A stretch of 64,000 nucleotides of DNA from Cytophagaceae bacterium (GTDB taxonomy: Bacteria > Bacteroidota > Bacteroidia > Flavobacteriales > Flavobacteriaceae): assembly GCA_002712765.1 (NCBI GenBank), contig PAUP01000046.1:29854-93853 (forward strand). The letters run 5' to 3'. Of this stretch, positions 27,359-35,741 are shown piece by piece. The position numbers were made by a program, and so were the translations under genes. Under the pieces are notes generated by a model. The model was not told the origin of the DNA, ran no database searches, and was given only the letters and a program-made list of their open reading frames with translations. The stretch's first letter is position 1, and every line of letters begins with the position of its first letter.

Positions 27359-28636
27359 ATGACAAAAAAACGACAACTAGTACTGCTAGCGATTTTATTA
27401 CCAATAATTACTTGGGCCCAAACCGATATCGACCAAGATATCGCTGCCGTTAAAGATAAGGTGATAGAATGGCGACGCGATTTTCACCAAAATCCAGAAT
27501 TGGGAAACCGAGAATTTAGAACGGCCGAAAAAATTGCCAATCACCTCAAGCGACTTGGATTGGAAGTACAGACTGGGGTTGCAAAAACAGGAGTCGTAGG
27601 TATTCTTAAAGGAGACAGCCCAGGTAAGGTAGTGGCCCTTCGTGCCGATATCGATGCCTTACCTGTCACCGAACGTGTTGAACTCCCATTTAAATCTGAG
27701 GTAACCACCACCTTTTTAGGGAAGGAAACTGGCGTTATGCATGCCTGTGGTCACGACACACATACGGCAATCCTCATGGGAGTAGCAGAAGTGCTCTCTA
27801 AAAATAAAGACAAAATAAAGGGCACGGTCAAATTTATATTTCAACCCTCAGAAGAAGGCCCACCACCCGGTGAAGAAGGCGGGGCAAAACTGATGGTCAA
27901 AGAAGGTGTTTTAGAAAATCCAGCCGTAGATGCCATATTTGGACTGCATATCAACTCGAGCACACCAGTCAATACCATTCGTTATAAACCTGGTGGCACT
28001 ATGGCGGCTACAGAGCGATTTGTAGTAAATGTCAAAGGTAAACAAACACACGGAAGTCAACCCTGGAGTGGTGTTGACCCTATTTATATTGCCGCCAAAA
28101 TTGTAGATGGATTTCAAAGTATCATCTCCAGAGAAAGCCAGCTCACCAATGAGGCTGCAGTGATTACCGTAGGTAAAATCAGTGCAGGATTGAGATTTAA
28201 TATTATCCCAGAAAGTGCCGAGATGATAGGTACGGTACGCACCTTAGATCCTGATATGCGTACCAAAATTATCAAAAGAATGAATGAAATGGCTCGCGAC
28301 ATTGCTAAGGCCTATGGAGGAGAAGCCAGCATCGATTGGCAAAATATGACCGTAGTTACGTTTAATGATCTCGACCTAACCGCGCAAATGTTACCTACCC
28401 TACAAAAAGTAGGTGGCGCCCAAAATATCCAACTTACTAAAGCGACTACTGGAGGTGAAGACTTTTCCTTTTTTCAAGAAAAGGTACCTGGTTTTTATTT
28501 CTTTTTGGGTGGCATGACCCCAGGCAATACAACAGCTTATCCACATCATACCCCCGATTTTTTTATCGACGAATCTGGATTTCAATTAGGGGTCAAAGCG
28601 CTTAGTCAAATGAGTATCGATTACCTTAATCAATAA
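27359..28636 (+). CDS. secreted M20 amidohydrolase (first of a tandem pair)
   Basis: A 425-residue exported M20/IAA-amino-acid-hydrolase-type metallo-amidase. The start is set at 27359 because it gives a good signal peptide (MTKKRQLVLLAILLPIITWAQ); the frame is open to 27311 with a poor leader. Metal ligands are in MHACGHDTH, the catalytic glutamate pair in QPSEEGPP, and a late His in PHHTPDFF. The dimerisation lid lies between (KGKQTHGSQPW). It removes acyl groups from N-acyl amino acids or trims peptides. The gene 30 bp downstream encodes a close paralogue. Confidence 0.9.
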   Translation: MTKKRQLVLLAILLPIITWAQTDIDQDIAAVKDKVIEWRRDFHQNPELGNREFRTAEKIANHLKRLGLEVQTGVAKTGVVGILKGDSPGKVVALRADIDALPVTERVELPFKSEVTTTFLGKETGVMHACGHDTHTAILMGVAEVLSKNKDKIKGTVKFIFQPSEEGPPPGEEGGAKLMVKEGVLENPAVDAIFGLHINSSTPVNTIRYKPGGTMAATERFVVNVKGKQTHGSQPWSGVDPIYIAAKIVDGFQSIISRESQLTNEAAVITVGKISAGLRFNIIPESAEMIGTVRTLDPDMRTKIIKRMNEMARDIAKAYGGEASIDWQNMTVVTFNDLDLTAQMLPTLQKVGGAQNIQLTKATTGGEDFSFFQEKVPGFYFFLGGMTPGNTTAYPHHTPDFFIDESGFQLGVKALSQMSIDYLNQ

Positions 28637-28666
28637 TTAAACAACAGTAAAAATAAATCCATCAGC

Positions 28667-29956
28667 ATGAAAACAGTCAAACCGCTAGTCCTCGCCGTGA
28701 TTATTGCTTTTTGCGCTTTCGCGAAAGCACAAACAGTAGTAAACCAAACCATAGACAAAGACATTAACGCCATAGAAACCAAAGTCATCGACTGGCGTCG
28801 GGATTTTCATCAAAACCCAGAATTGGGAAATCGAGAATTTAAAACTGCCGAAAAAATTGCCGCCCACCTCAAATCTTTGGGTATGGATGTAGAAACGGGT
28901 ATTGCCAAGACCGGCGTTGTGGGTATTTTAAAGGGAAAACGCCCCGGTCGGGTTTTGGCCCTTCGCGCCGATATTGATGGGCTACCGGTACCAGAACGTG
29001 CCGATTTACCTTTCAAATCTACGGCCAAAGGTGAATATCGTGGTAACGAAGTACCTGTAATGCACGCCTGTGGTCATGATACGCATATCGCCATATTGAT
29101 GGGCGTAGCCGAAGTGCTATCAAAAAATAATGACTTTGCCGGTACGGTCAAGTTTATCTTTCAACCCGCCGAAGAAGGAGCCCCTCCGGGAGAAGAAGGT
29201 GGCGCCGAGCTTATGGTCAAAGAGAACGTCTTAAAAAACCCAGATGTCGATGCGATTTTTGGGCTGCACATTGGTTCTGGTCAGGATATAAATACCATTG
29301 CCTATAAACCTGCAGGCATTATGGCAGCCTCTCAGAGTTTTACCATCAATGTCAAAGGAAAACAGAGTCATGGGTCTACCCCTTGGACGAGTATTGATCC
29401 GATCATGGCCGCTGTCAAAATTATTGATGGCCTGCAAACCATTATCTCTAGAGAATCACCTTTAACTAGAGAAGCAGCTGTATTATCTATAGGTAAAATT
29501 GAAGCTGGTGTACGCTCTAATATCATCCCAGAGAGCGCTCAAATTATTGGCACCTTACGTACACTAGATTACGATATGCAACGTCAAATCAACAAACGCA
29601 TGAAAGAAATGGTACCAGCTATAGCGGCAGCCTACAGAGCTGAGGCTACTATAGATATTCCTGCAGGCTATCCCATTACTTACAATGATCCAGAACTCAC
29701 CACACAAATGCTACCTACCTTTGAGCGTGTAGCAGGAAAGGATAATGTTCATTTGATTAAAGCCATTACAGGTGCCGAAGATTTTTCCTTTTTTGCCAAA
29801 GAAGTTCCCGGATTGTACTTTTTCTTAGGAGGTAAAACTCCAGGAAGTAAAGAAGCCTTCCCGCATCACACACCTGATTTCTTTATTGATGAAGGCGGGT
29901 TGTTATTAGGTGTCAAGACTTTTGTACAAATGACTTATGATTATTTGGGACAGTAA
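28667..29956 (+). CDS. secreted M20 amidohydrolase (second of a tandem pair)
   Basis: A 429-residue paralogue of the preceding enzyme, alignable along its whole length; blocks such as DFHQNPELGNREF and MHACGHDTH are identical. Its signal peptide ends CAFAKAQ, and the palindrome copy at 28715 writes exactly the residues before the likely cleavage site. Catalytic glutamates lie in QPAEEGAPP and the late metal His in PHHTPDFF. Loop differences (for example GEYRGNEVP against TTFLGKETG) suggest different substrate preference. Tandem duplication is the simplest explanation. Confidence 0.9.
   Translation: MKTVKPLVLAVIIAFCAFAKAQTVVNQTIDKDINAIETKVIDWRRDFHQNPELGNREFKTAEKIAAHLKSLGMDVETGIAKTGVVGILKGKRPGRVLALRADIDGLPVPERADLPFKSTAKGEYRGNEVPVMHACGHDTHIAILMGVAEVLSKNNDFAGTVKFIFQPAEEGAPPGEEGGAELMVKENVLKNPDVDAIFGLHIGSGQDINTIAYKPAGIMAASQSFTINVKGKQSHGSTPWTSIDPIMAAVKIIDGLQTIISRESPLTREAAVLSIGKIEAGVRSNIIPESAQIIGTLRTLDYDMQRQINKRMKEMVPAIAAAYRAEATIDIPAGYPITYNDPELTTQMLPTFERVAGKDNVHLIKAITGAEDFSFFAKEVPGLYFFLGGKTPGSKEAFPHHTPDFFIDEGGLLLGVKTFVQMTYDYLGQ
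28715..28728. repeat. palindrome GCTTTCGCGAAAGC, in second M20 gene
   Basis: Perfect copy, read as AFAKA at the signal-peptide cleavage site. Confidence 0.95.
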
Positions 29957-30019
29957 AACGGTTAATAACACTACACATTGTAATTTAACAATCCTCTATT
30001 TGACATAGCAAACAGTTAT

Positions 30020-31600
30020 ATGGATTCAATTTTATCTTTTTTGGCAAGTATTCCTTGGTGGGGTTATCTGCTCTTCGGGCTTGTGATCATTGCCATACGA
30101 GACGTATTACAACGCAAACACACCATAAGTCATAATTTTCCAATCGTAGGCCATATAAGGTATATGCTAGAGAGTATTGGACCAGAAATGCGTCAGTATT
30201 TTGTGGCCAATAACCGTGAGGAACTCCCTTTTAATCGCATAGAGCGAGGTTGGATTTACGCCTCGGCCAAAAAAGAGAACAACTATGAAGGTTTTGGCAC
30301 CGATAGAGATATTTATTCGCATCATCACATCTTTATTAATAATGCGATGATGTCTTATAAAGTCGAGCCCGACCATCCCAACGCTAAGGACAAAACTTTT
30401 TTGCCCTGTGCCAAGGTTATAGGTAGCTATCACCATCGCAGGCGCCCTTATAGACCCGCTTCTATTATTAATGTTTCGGCTATGAGTTTTGGATCGTTGA
30501 GCGCTAGAGCTGTGGCCTCCTTAAATCAAGGTGTTCAAATCGCAGGTGCTTACCACAACACAGGAGAAGGTGGTCTTTCTCCCTATCACAGTCATGGAGG
30601 TGATGTAGTCTTTCATTTTGGCACAGGTTACTTTGGTGTGCGTACGCCAGAGGGTAATTTCTCTATGGAGAAGATGAAAGCGCTAGTAGATCAGCATCCT
30701 TTTATCAGAGCTATAGAAGTCAAATTATCTCAGGGTGCCAAGCCTGGGAAAGGTGGGGTCTTACCCGGAGCCAAAATCTCCAAAGAAATCGCAGAAATCA
30801 GAGGAGTTGAAGAAGGCAAAGACGTGCTCTCTCCTCCTATTCATAAGGCCTTTAGCAATGTCTCCGAAATGGTAGATTTTATTGAAGCTATTGCCCAAGA
30901 AACAGGCTTGCCTGTTGGTATTAAAGCTGCCATTGGCAAATTAGATCAGTGGGAAGAATTGGCCGATATTATGGTCAAAACAGGGAAAGGCCCAGATTTT
31001 ATTACCATAGATGGTGGCGAAGGTGGTACGGGTGCTGCTCCACCTAGTTTTGCAGATCATGTTTCGCTGCCGTGGGTCTATGGCTTTAGTGATTTTTACA
31101 AGTTGTTTCAAGATAAAGGACTCTCAGAGCATTTGGTTTTTATAGGCAGTGGTAAACTAGGTTTTCCTGCAAAAGCAGCTATGGCCTTTGCTATGGGTGT
31201 AGACTGTATAAATGTAGCCAGAGAAGCGATGATGAGTATAGGATGCATACAGGCGCAAATATGTCATACCAATCGCTGTCCTAGTGGAGTGGCCACACAA
31301 AGTAAATGGTTGCAACGCGGGATTGACGTACCACTCAAGGCAGACAGACTTGCCCAGTATTTTAAAACCTTTAGAAAAGAACTGATAGAAATTACGCATG
31401 CCTCGGGCTATGAACATCCATGCCAATATACCATGGCAGATGTAGAGATTAATGTAGATGACCACAATTTGAGCAAAAAACTCGATAAAGCCTACTTTTA
31501 CGAGAAAACACCAGTCCCCTTTGAGGGGATGCAAGCCTTATACGATTGCATCCATCTGGGTGGACAAAACAAAAGAGCCATGGAGCACGAACCTGCTTAA
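30020..31600 (+). CDS. FMN-binding glutamate-synthase-like protein
   Basis: A 526-residue membrane-anchored protein with one N-terminal helix (about 4-26, FLASIPWWGYLLFGLVIIAI) and a glutamate-synthase FMN/alpha-subunit barrel (about 110-500). Landmarks are the NVSAMSFGSLSARAV segment, the ISKEIAEIRG segment, ITIDGGEGGTGAAPP, which forms the FMN phosphate loop, and GCIQAQICHTNRCPSG with the cysteines that ligate the 3Fe-4S cluster in true GltB. It lacks the glutaminase domain, so it is not a complete GOGAT. Reaction unknown. A clear terminator follows. Confidence 0.88.
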   Translation: MDSILSFLASIPWWGYLLFGLVIIAIRDVLQRKHTISHNFPIVGHIRYMLESIGPEMRQYFVANNREELPFNRIERGWIYASAKKENNYEGFGTDRDIYSHHHIFINNAMMSYKVEPDHPNAKDKTFLPCAKVIGSYHHRRRPYRPASIINVSAMSFGSLSARAVASLNQGVQIAGAYHNTGEGGLSPYHSHGGDVVFHFGTGYFGVRTPEGNFSMEKMKALVDQHPFIRAIEVKLSQGAKPGKGGVLPGAKISKEIAEIRGVEEGKDVLSPPIHKAFSNVSEMVDFIEAIAQETGLPVGIKAAIGKLDQWEELADIMVKTGKGPDFITIDGGEGGTGAAPPSFADHVSLPWVYGFSDFYKLFQDKGLSEHLVFIGSGKLGFPAKAAMAFAMGVDCINVAREAMMSIGCIQAQICHTNRCPSGVATQSKWLQRGIDVPLKADRLAQYFKTFRKELIEITHASGYEHPCQYTMADVEINVDDHNLSKKLDKAYFYEKTPVPFEGMQALYDCIHLGGQNKRAMEHEPA

Positions 31601-31618
31601 TTCTTCTTTAAAATAGGA

Positions 31619-31649
31619 AAGCACTTCTCTTTGAGAAGTGCTTTTTTTT
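31619..31649 (+). terminator. intrinsic terminator after the glutamate-synthase-like gene
   Basis: Arms AAGCACTTCTC and GAGAAGTGCTT around a 3-nt loop, followed by a T run. It lies between two convergent genes and could act for both. Confidence 0.9.
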
Positions 31650-31658
31650 GAATACCCA

Positions 31659-32618
31659 TCAATTCATAAAAATACAGGCTACATTAAAGTTTCCGGTTTG
31701 ACTCAAACTCACGCTATGCGGTCCTCCTGTGGCATATTGAAATACTTTGACACAGTTATTATCTCCTAATTGTTCTACTTTGGCGATGTGATCGTTGCCT
31801 TGTTGTAAAATGGTGTTTTTATTAAAATCACCTACTTGTCTCACATCACTCAAATGGCGGTTCCCTTGTTGATCTACAGCATTGGTATTAAAATCACCTT
31901 CTTGGTAAGAAAAATGTCTATTCTTGTTACCAAGTTGCTGTGTATCTACCTGATTCCCATCGCCTATTTGATCGGTATCTACACGGTTGCGAATACCTTT
32001 CTGATTAGTCTCTACATTATTAATTAGGCCATTTTGAAAGGCATCGGCCACATTGCGATTTCCTTCCTGATAGGTCTCGACTTGATTAAGTAGCCCAATC
32101 TGATCTACGTCAGATCTATTTCTCTTACCAAATTGGGTAATCTGACTTCTGTTGGCTGACCCGATTTGACTAATATCAGATTGATTTTGATTACCCAATT
32201 GTATCACAGCGGTGTTATTTAAATTTCCCAACTGAAACACATCAGCATCGTTACGATTGCCTAGCTGTTCTAGTTCACTTTCGTTATCAGAACCTATTTG
32301 ATCGATATCGCTATCATTAAAATGCCCATCTTGGTACGAACTGGCAAAATTGCCTGTACCCACCTGAATCATATCTGCTCCATTTTGATTCCCAATTTGA
32401 TCGACGTCTGCCTCGTTTAATTGTCCAGATTGAAAGGTGTCGGCATCATTAAAAAAACCGTTTTGATTGATATTAGAATCATTGGGATTGGCTAGTGTTC
32501 CTCCAAACTGTGTAGCTGTAGCCGTATTGGAGAAATTACTTTGTGTGATGCTTACACTTTGTGCGTGAAGCATACATGCGGTTAGTAGTGCGATTGCACT
32601 TAATACTGTTGTTTTCAT
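31659..32618 (-). CDS. curlin-repeat (CsgA/CsgB-like) secreted protein
   Basis: A 319-residue exported protein; start at 32618 gives the signal peptide MKTTVLSAIALLTACMLHAQ, while the upstream open frame (to 32669) is implausible. Residues 52-293 are exactly 22 consecutive 11-residue units of the form QxGxxNxxxxx (for example QIGNQNGADMI and QLGNRNDADVF), the curlin repeat, with a 23rd unit at 307 near the C-terminus. Curlin repeats stack as amyloid beta-strands with Gln and Asn ladders, so this protein probably forms extracellular fibres. It has far more repeats than E. coli CsgA. No csgE, csgF or csgG secretion gene is adjacent. Confidence 0.88.
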   Translation of the reverse strand: MKTTVLSAIALLTACMLHAQSVSITQSNFSNTATATQFGGTLANPNDSNINQNGFFNDADTFQSGQLNEADVDQIGNQNGADMIQVGTGNFASSYQDGHFNDSDIDQIGSDNESELEQLGNRNDADVFQLGNLNNTAVIQLGNQNQSDISQIGSANRSQITQFGKRNRSDVDQIGLLNQVETYQEGNRNVADAFQNGLINNVETNQKGIRNRVDTDQIGDGNQVDTQQLGNKNRHFSYQEGDFNTNAVDQQGNRHLSDVRQVGDFNKNTILQQGNDHIAKVEQLGDNNCVKVFQYATGGPHSVSLSQTGNFNVACIFMN

Positions 32619-32722
32619 AATAAAAGTTTTAAAAGGTCTTAGACCCTGGTTACAACCTATATAAGTCACATTGTCAATTTGTTACCTCCGCAATTTGACC
32701 TTTTCACAATACCGATAACATA

Positions 32723-32757
32723 AAAAAGCACCACTGTTTTTATTAGTGGTGCTTTTA
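32723..32757. terminator. orphan terminator-like hairpin between divergent genes
   Basis: A 12-bp inverted repeat (AAAAGCACCACT / AGTGGTGCTTTT) with A and T tracts on both sides. It lies between the divergent curlin and small-membrane-protein genes, where no terminator is needed, so it may end an unrecognised short transcript. A second small hairpin (CCATTT / AAATGG) lies at 32763-32780. The 343-bp gap holds no convincing ORF; the promoter at 32910-32940 is the other feature. Confidence 0.6.
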
Positions 32758-32909
32758 AGAGACCATTTCCCCCAAAATGGCGCTCAGATATTAACCTTTT
32801 CTTTATTGCTTATAGATACCCCTTTAACATTTTTGTTACCCCTTTTCTTTACTTTTAGTTATCATCTGCCCTAAAAAGGCAAGAACATACCATTTCTAAA
32901 TATCCAGCG

Positions 32910-32940
32910 TTGTATCAATGTTCAATTTCTACTACATTTA
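32910..32940 (+). promoter_or_regulatory. candidate promoter of the 172-residue membrane protein gene
   Basis: TTG (32910-32912), 20-bp spacer, TACATTTA (32933-32940), one base off the Bacteroidota consensus; ATG at 32962. Confidence 0.5.
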
Positions 32941-32961
32941 CATACTTAAACCTACTAACCC

Positions 32962-33480
32962 ATGGAATTTAACCTAGTCAATCTCGCTTTTAATTTATTG
33001 CCTGCTGTTATCGTCGCTCTGATCGCATATTATTTTTTTAGTCAATACACCAAAAACGAAGAAGGCCGTCGCAGGTTTTTATTACATAAAGACAGCCAAG
33101 CTACTGCGCTGCCACTTCGTTTACAGGCATATGAACGACTTACTCTTTTTTTGGAACGCATTGCACCTGGCAATCTTTTGCTGCGCGTCAAACCCTACAA
33201 TGATAACAAAGACGACTATGAGGCGCTATTACTCCAAACGATCAATCAAGAATTTGAACACAATCTTACACAACAAGTCTATGTCACCGAAGAATGTTGG
33301 AATGTCATTAGAACAGCCAAAAGCGCGACTGTAAGTATCATTCGTAAAACAAGTATGAACGAAAAAGTGACCACAAGTGACAAATTACGGGAGACCATTT
33401 TAAGAGACCTAATGGACAATCAAGCCCCGAGTGATGCCGGTTTATCATATATTAAACAAGAGGTCGCCGAAATCATGTAA
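32962..33480 (+). CDS. conserved single-pass membrane protein, unknown function
   Basis: A 172-residue protein with one N-terminal membrane helix (about 5-28, VNLAFNLLPAVIVALIAYYFF) and a cytoplasmic-type helical body. The segments LPLRLQAYERLTLFLERI and QEFEHNLTQQVYVTEECW are, as I recall, conserved among Bacteroidota homologues of unknown function. There is no catalytic motif. It has its own promoter-like element and ends 12 bp before the convergent M1 peptidase gene, with no terminator in between. Confidence 0.75.
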   Translation: MEFNLVNLAFNLLPAVIVALIAYYFFSQYTKNEEGRRRFLLHKDSQATALPLRLQAYERLTLFLERIAPGNLLLRVKPYNDNKDDYEALLLQTINQEFEHNLTQQVYVTEECWNVIRTAKSATVSIIRKTSMNEKVTTSDKLRETILRDLMDNQAPSDAGLSYIKQEVAEIM

Positions 33481-33492
33481 AAGTGGTATTGG

Positions 33493-35589
33493 CTACAATC
33501 CAATCCTTTCCAAATAAGCTATTTGTTTCTCCTCTAATTTTGGTTTGAGGGTAATGACTTCTTTTTTCCAGCGATCGTCTTTAAGGAGTTGTTGGAGTAA
33601 TTGTCTTGCGCTTTCGCGAAAGCGCCAATTGATATGAACACTCGCTTGTATCAAATGCACTAAGCTCTCGGCTTCCCATAATTGAATTTGAGCTAAGTAC
33701 TGAAAGGCCTGCAGCCGGCGTTGAAAAGGCTGATCAGGAGCTGTATACCCCTTTAACTCTTCATATCGGGCGGTCATGGCGGCTTCCTGATCTTCATATC
33801 CAGGAGTAATTAAAGATAAAGCCAGCCATAAGCTTCGCACATTGGCATCATTAAAACCAAAAATAGCTTTGGTTTGATCCAAAATAGCCCTTTGTTGCTG
33901 CACTCCATCGGGATGGGCATTAGAGGCTATCCATAACTTGTACAGTGCTATTTCTTGAGTGACATAACTCGCATCGTCTAGCAAATTTTTAAAGCGAGGT
34001 ATTTTAGGGATGTTTTCTATAGATACAGACTCGGCAACGGCTTGTCTAATAAGAAGATCAGATCGCTCAAGAGCTGCGTTATAGAGCACTGCTGTTTCAG
34101 AAATTGGTGCTTCCGACAATTGATACACGGCTTCCTGTGCTAGATAGGTATTGGAGGTTTTGATAAGCTCTAGCAGCTGAGCACGTTTTTGAGACAAAGG
34201 CTTTGCACGTAGCGCTTGTACCAAAAAATACGACTGCATAAAAGCACTTTTCTTAAGAGAGTCCAAGGCGTCATCGGCTTGAAATGCCGATTGGTACAAC
34301 CAGTTTTTTTCAAAAGAAGTCAAATCGATATCGGTTACTTTGGCAACTTCTGACATAAAATCTTGGGTGGTGGCTGTTTGAAAGGCATAAGTGGTCAGAT
34401 AGCCTTTAACCGCTTTCGCGAAAGCGGCCTCCCCTATCAACTCTTTTAATATGTGAATGGCCCAAGCTCCTTTTTGATAATAGGTTAAGCTACTACCGCC
34501 TGCAGCTACCAAGGCCTGTCCTTTACCCTGATCACTTAAATTTTTGAGTTGTTCTGCGGTTTGATAGAGTTTAAAATAGAAATAATCATCTCCAAAAATG
34601 TGACGCTCGGCCAGCAAGGCATAATAGGTGGCAAAACCCTCGTGCAGCCAATGGTGCTCACTCTTGGTCTCGGTAACAAGATTTCCAAACCATTGATGGG
34701 CGAGTTCGTGAGCGTTGACATTGACATAATTGCGATCGTCAAACGCCATCTCGTCTATCATAAAACTATCCGAAAAGATCGTACAGCCTGTGTTTTCCAT
34801 ACCTGCGTATAAAAAATCTTTGACGGGCACTTGTTTGTAGTTTTGCCAAGGATAAGGCACCTCTAGCGTATTTTCGAAAAAGTCAAAGATCTCTGTGGTA
34901 TGGCGATAGGTTGGCGCTATCTTGAGCGTATCTGATGGATAATAATAGTGATGTATAGCAACCCCAGAGGCCGAATAAACCGTTTCTTTCTGGTAGTCTC
35001 CAATGGCCATGGCCACCAAATAACTAGACATGGGATATTTCATGTCAAAACTGGAAAGGGTAAGACTATCACCTACTTTGCTCGCTACTAATTGGCCATT
35101 GCTAATCGCTTTGTACGTGGAGGGCGCCTGAATACTAATATCAAATTCAATTTTCTCATTCATATCGTCAATACTTGGCAACCAATGAGAGGTGTACTTA
35201 CCCTGCCCCTGCGTCCATAATTGTTTGGATTGAAAGTGATCTACTACATACATTGTTTGTTTGGGTTGGGCAGTATATTCAAAGGCAACCGTATACAATT
35301 GGTTTGCGGTAAAAGCCCCATGTATTAGTATTTGTGAAGCTGTGGCAGTCACCTTAGCATTTGCTGATACCGCCGAGACCTGCATGGCTATAGCATCAAG
35401 GGATACAGTTTGTACAGTCTCGGTAGGAATAAAGCTCACGGCAACTTGCCCCTTGATCGTTGCTTGATCAAGATCTGGGGTGAGTACAGCTTCTATACGA
35501 ATAATATCGACTAATGTGGTTTGTGTAGCTGGCTGCTGGGCCTTTAGTTGTATGCCTAACAGCAGAAAAAAGTATAAGATATATTTCAT
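33493..35589 (-). CDS. M1-family aminopeptidase
   Basis: A 698-residue exported zinc aminopeptidase; start at 35589 gives the signal peptide MKYILYFFLLLGIQLKAQQ. It is a classical M1: the GMENTG exopeptidase motif, HELAHQWFG with His294, Glu295 and His298, and the third ligand in WLHEGFATYYA. About 200 C-terminal residues form a HEAT-like helical domain. It contains two palindrome copies: 34412 reads AAFAKAV and 33610 reads WRFRESAR. It differs from the shorter M1 at 14096 by its canonical GMEN motif and long C-terminus. Probably releases amino acids from peptides in the periplasm. Confidence 0.92.
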   Translation of the reverse strand: MKYILYFFLLLGIQLKAQQPATQTTLVDIIRIEAVLTPDLDQATIKGQVAVSFIPTETVQTVSLDAIAMQVSAVSANAKVTATASQILIHGAFTANQLYTVAFEYTAQPKQTMYVVDHFQSKQLWTQGQGKYTSHWLPSIDDMNEKIEFDISIQAPSTYKAISNGQLVASKVGDSLTLSSFDMKYPMSSYLVAMAIGDYQKETVYSASGVAIHHYYYPSDTLKIAPTYRHTTEIFDFFENTLEVPYPWQNYKQVPVKDFLYAGMENTGCTIFSDSFMIDEMAFDDRNYVNVNAHELAHQWFGNLVTETKSEHHWLHEGFATYYALLAERHIFGDDYFYFKLYQTAEQLKNLSDQGKGQALVAAGGSSLTYYQKGAWAIHILKELIGEAAFAKAVKGYLTTYAFQTATTQDFMSEVAKVTDIDLTSFEKNWLYQSAFQADDALDSLKKSAFMQSYFLVQALRAKPLSQKRAQLLELIKTSNTYLAQEAVYQLSEAPISETAVLYNAALERSDLLIRQAVAESVSIENIPKIPRFKNLLDDASYVTQEIALYKLWIASNAHPDGVQQQRAILDQTKAIFGFNDANVRSLWLALSLITPGYEDQEAAMTARYEELKGYTAPDQPFQRRLQAFQYLAQIQLWEAESLVHLIQASVHINWRFRESARQLLQQLLKDDRWKKEVITLKPKLEEKQIAYLERIGL
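33610..33623. repeat. palindrome GCTTTCGCGAAAGC, in M1 gene, 3' part
   Basis: Perfect copy, extended to 16 bp by flanking C and G, read as RFRESA. Confidence 0.95.
34412..34425. repeat. palindrome GCTTTCGCGAAAGC, in M1 gene, middle
   Basis: Perfect copy, read as AFAKA. Confidence 0.95.
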
Positions 35590-35741
35590 TGGTATAAAAA
35601 TACAAATAGGTAAGCAGTAAAGCCAATTGACCACTTTGCAAATAAAGAAAAGCATCATATCAACACTTTATAGTCGTATAGGTACTTTTATGACAACTTT
35701 GAGTCTGTAATATGCTAGTTGTTTTAGTTATTTTTACAGCG

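Noticed and set aside
31659..32618. Regular 33-bp periodicity like a CRISPR array
   Set aside because: The period is that of 11-residue curlin repeats in one open frame; there are no constant repeats with unique spacers and no cas genes.
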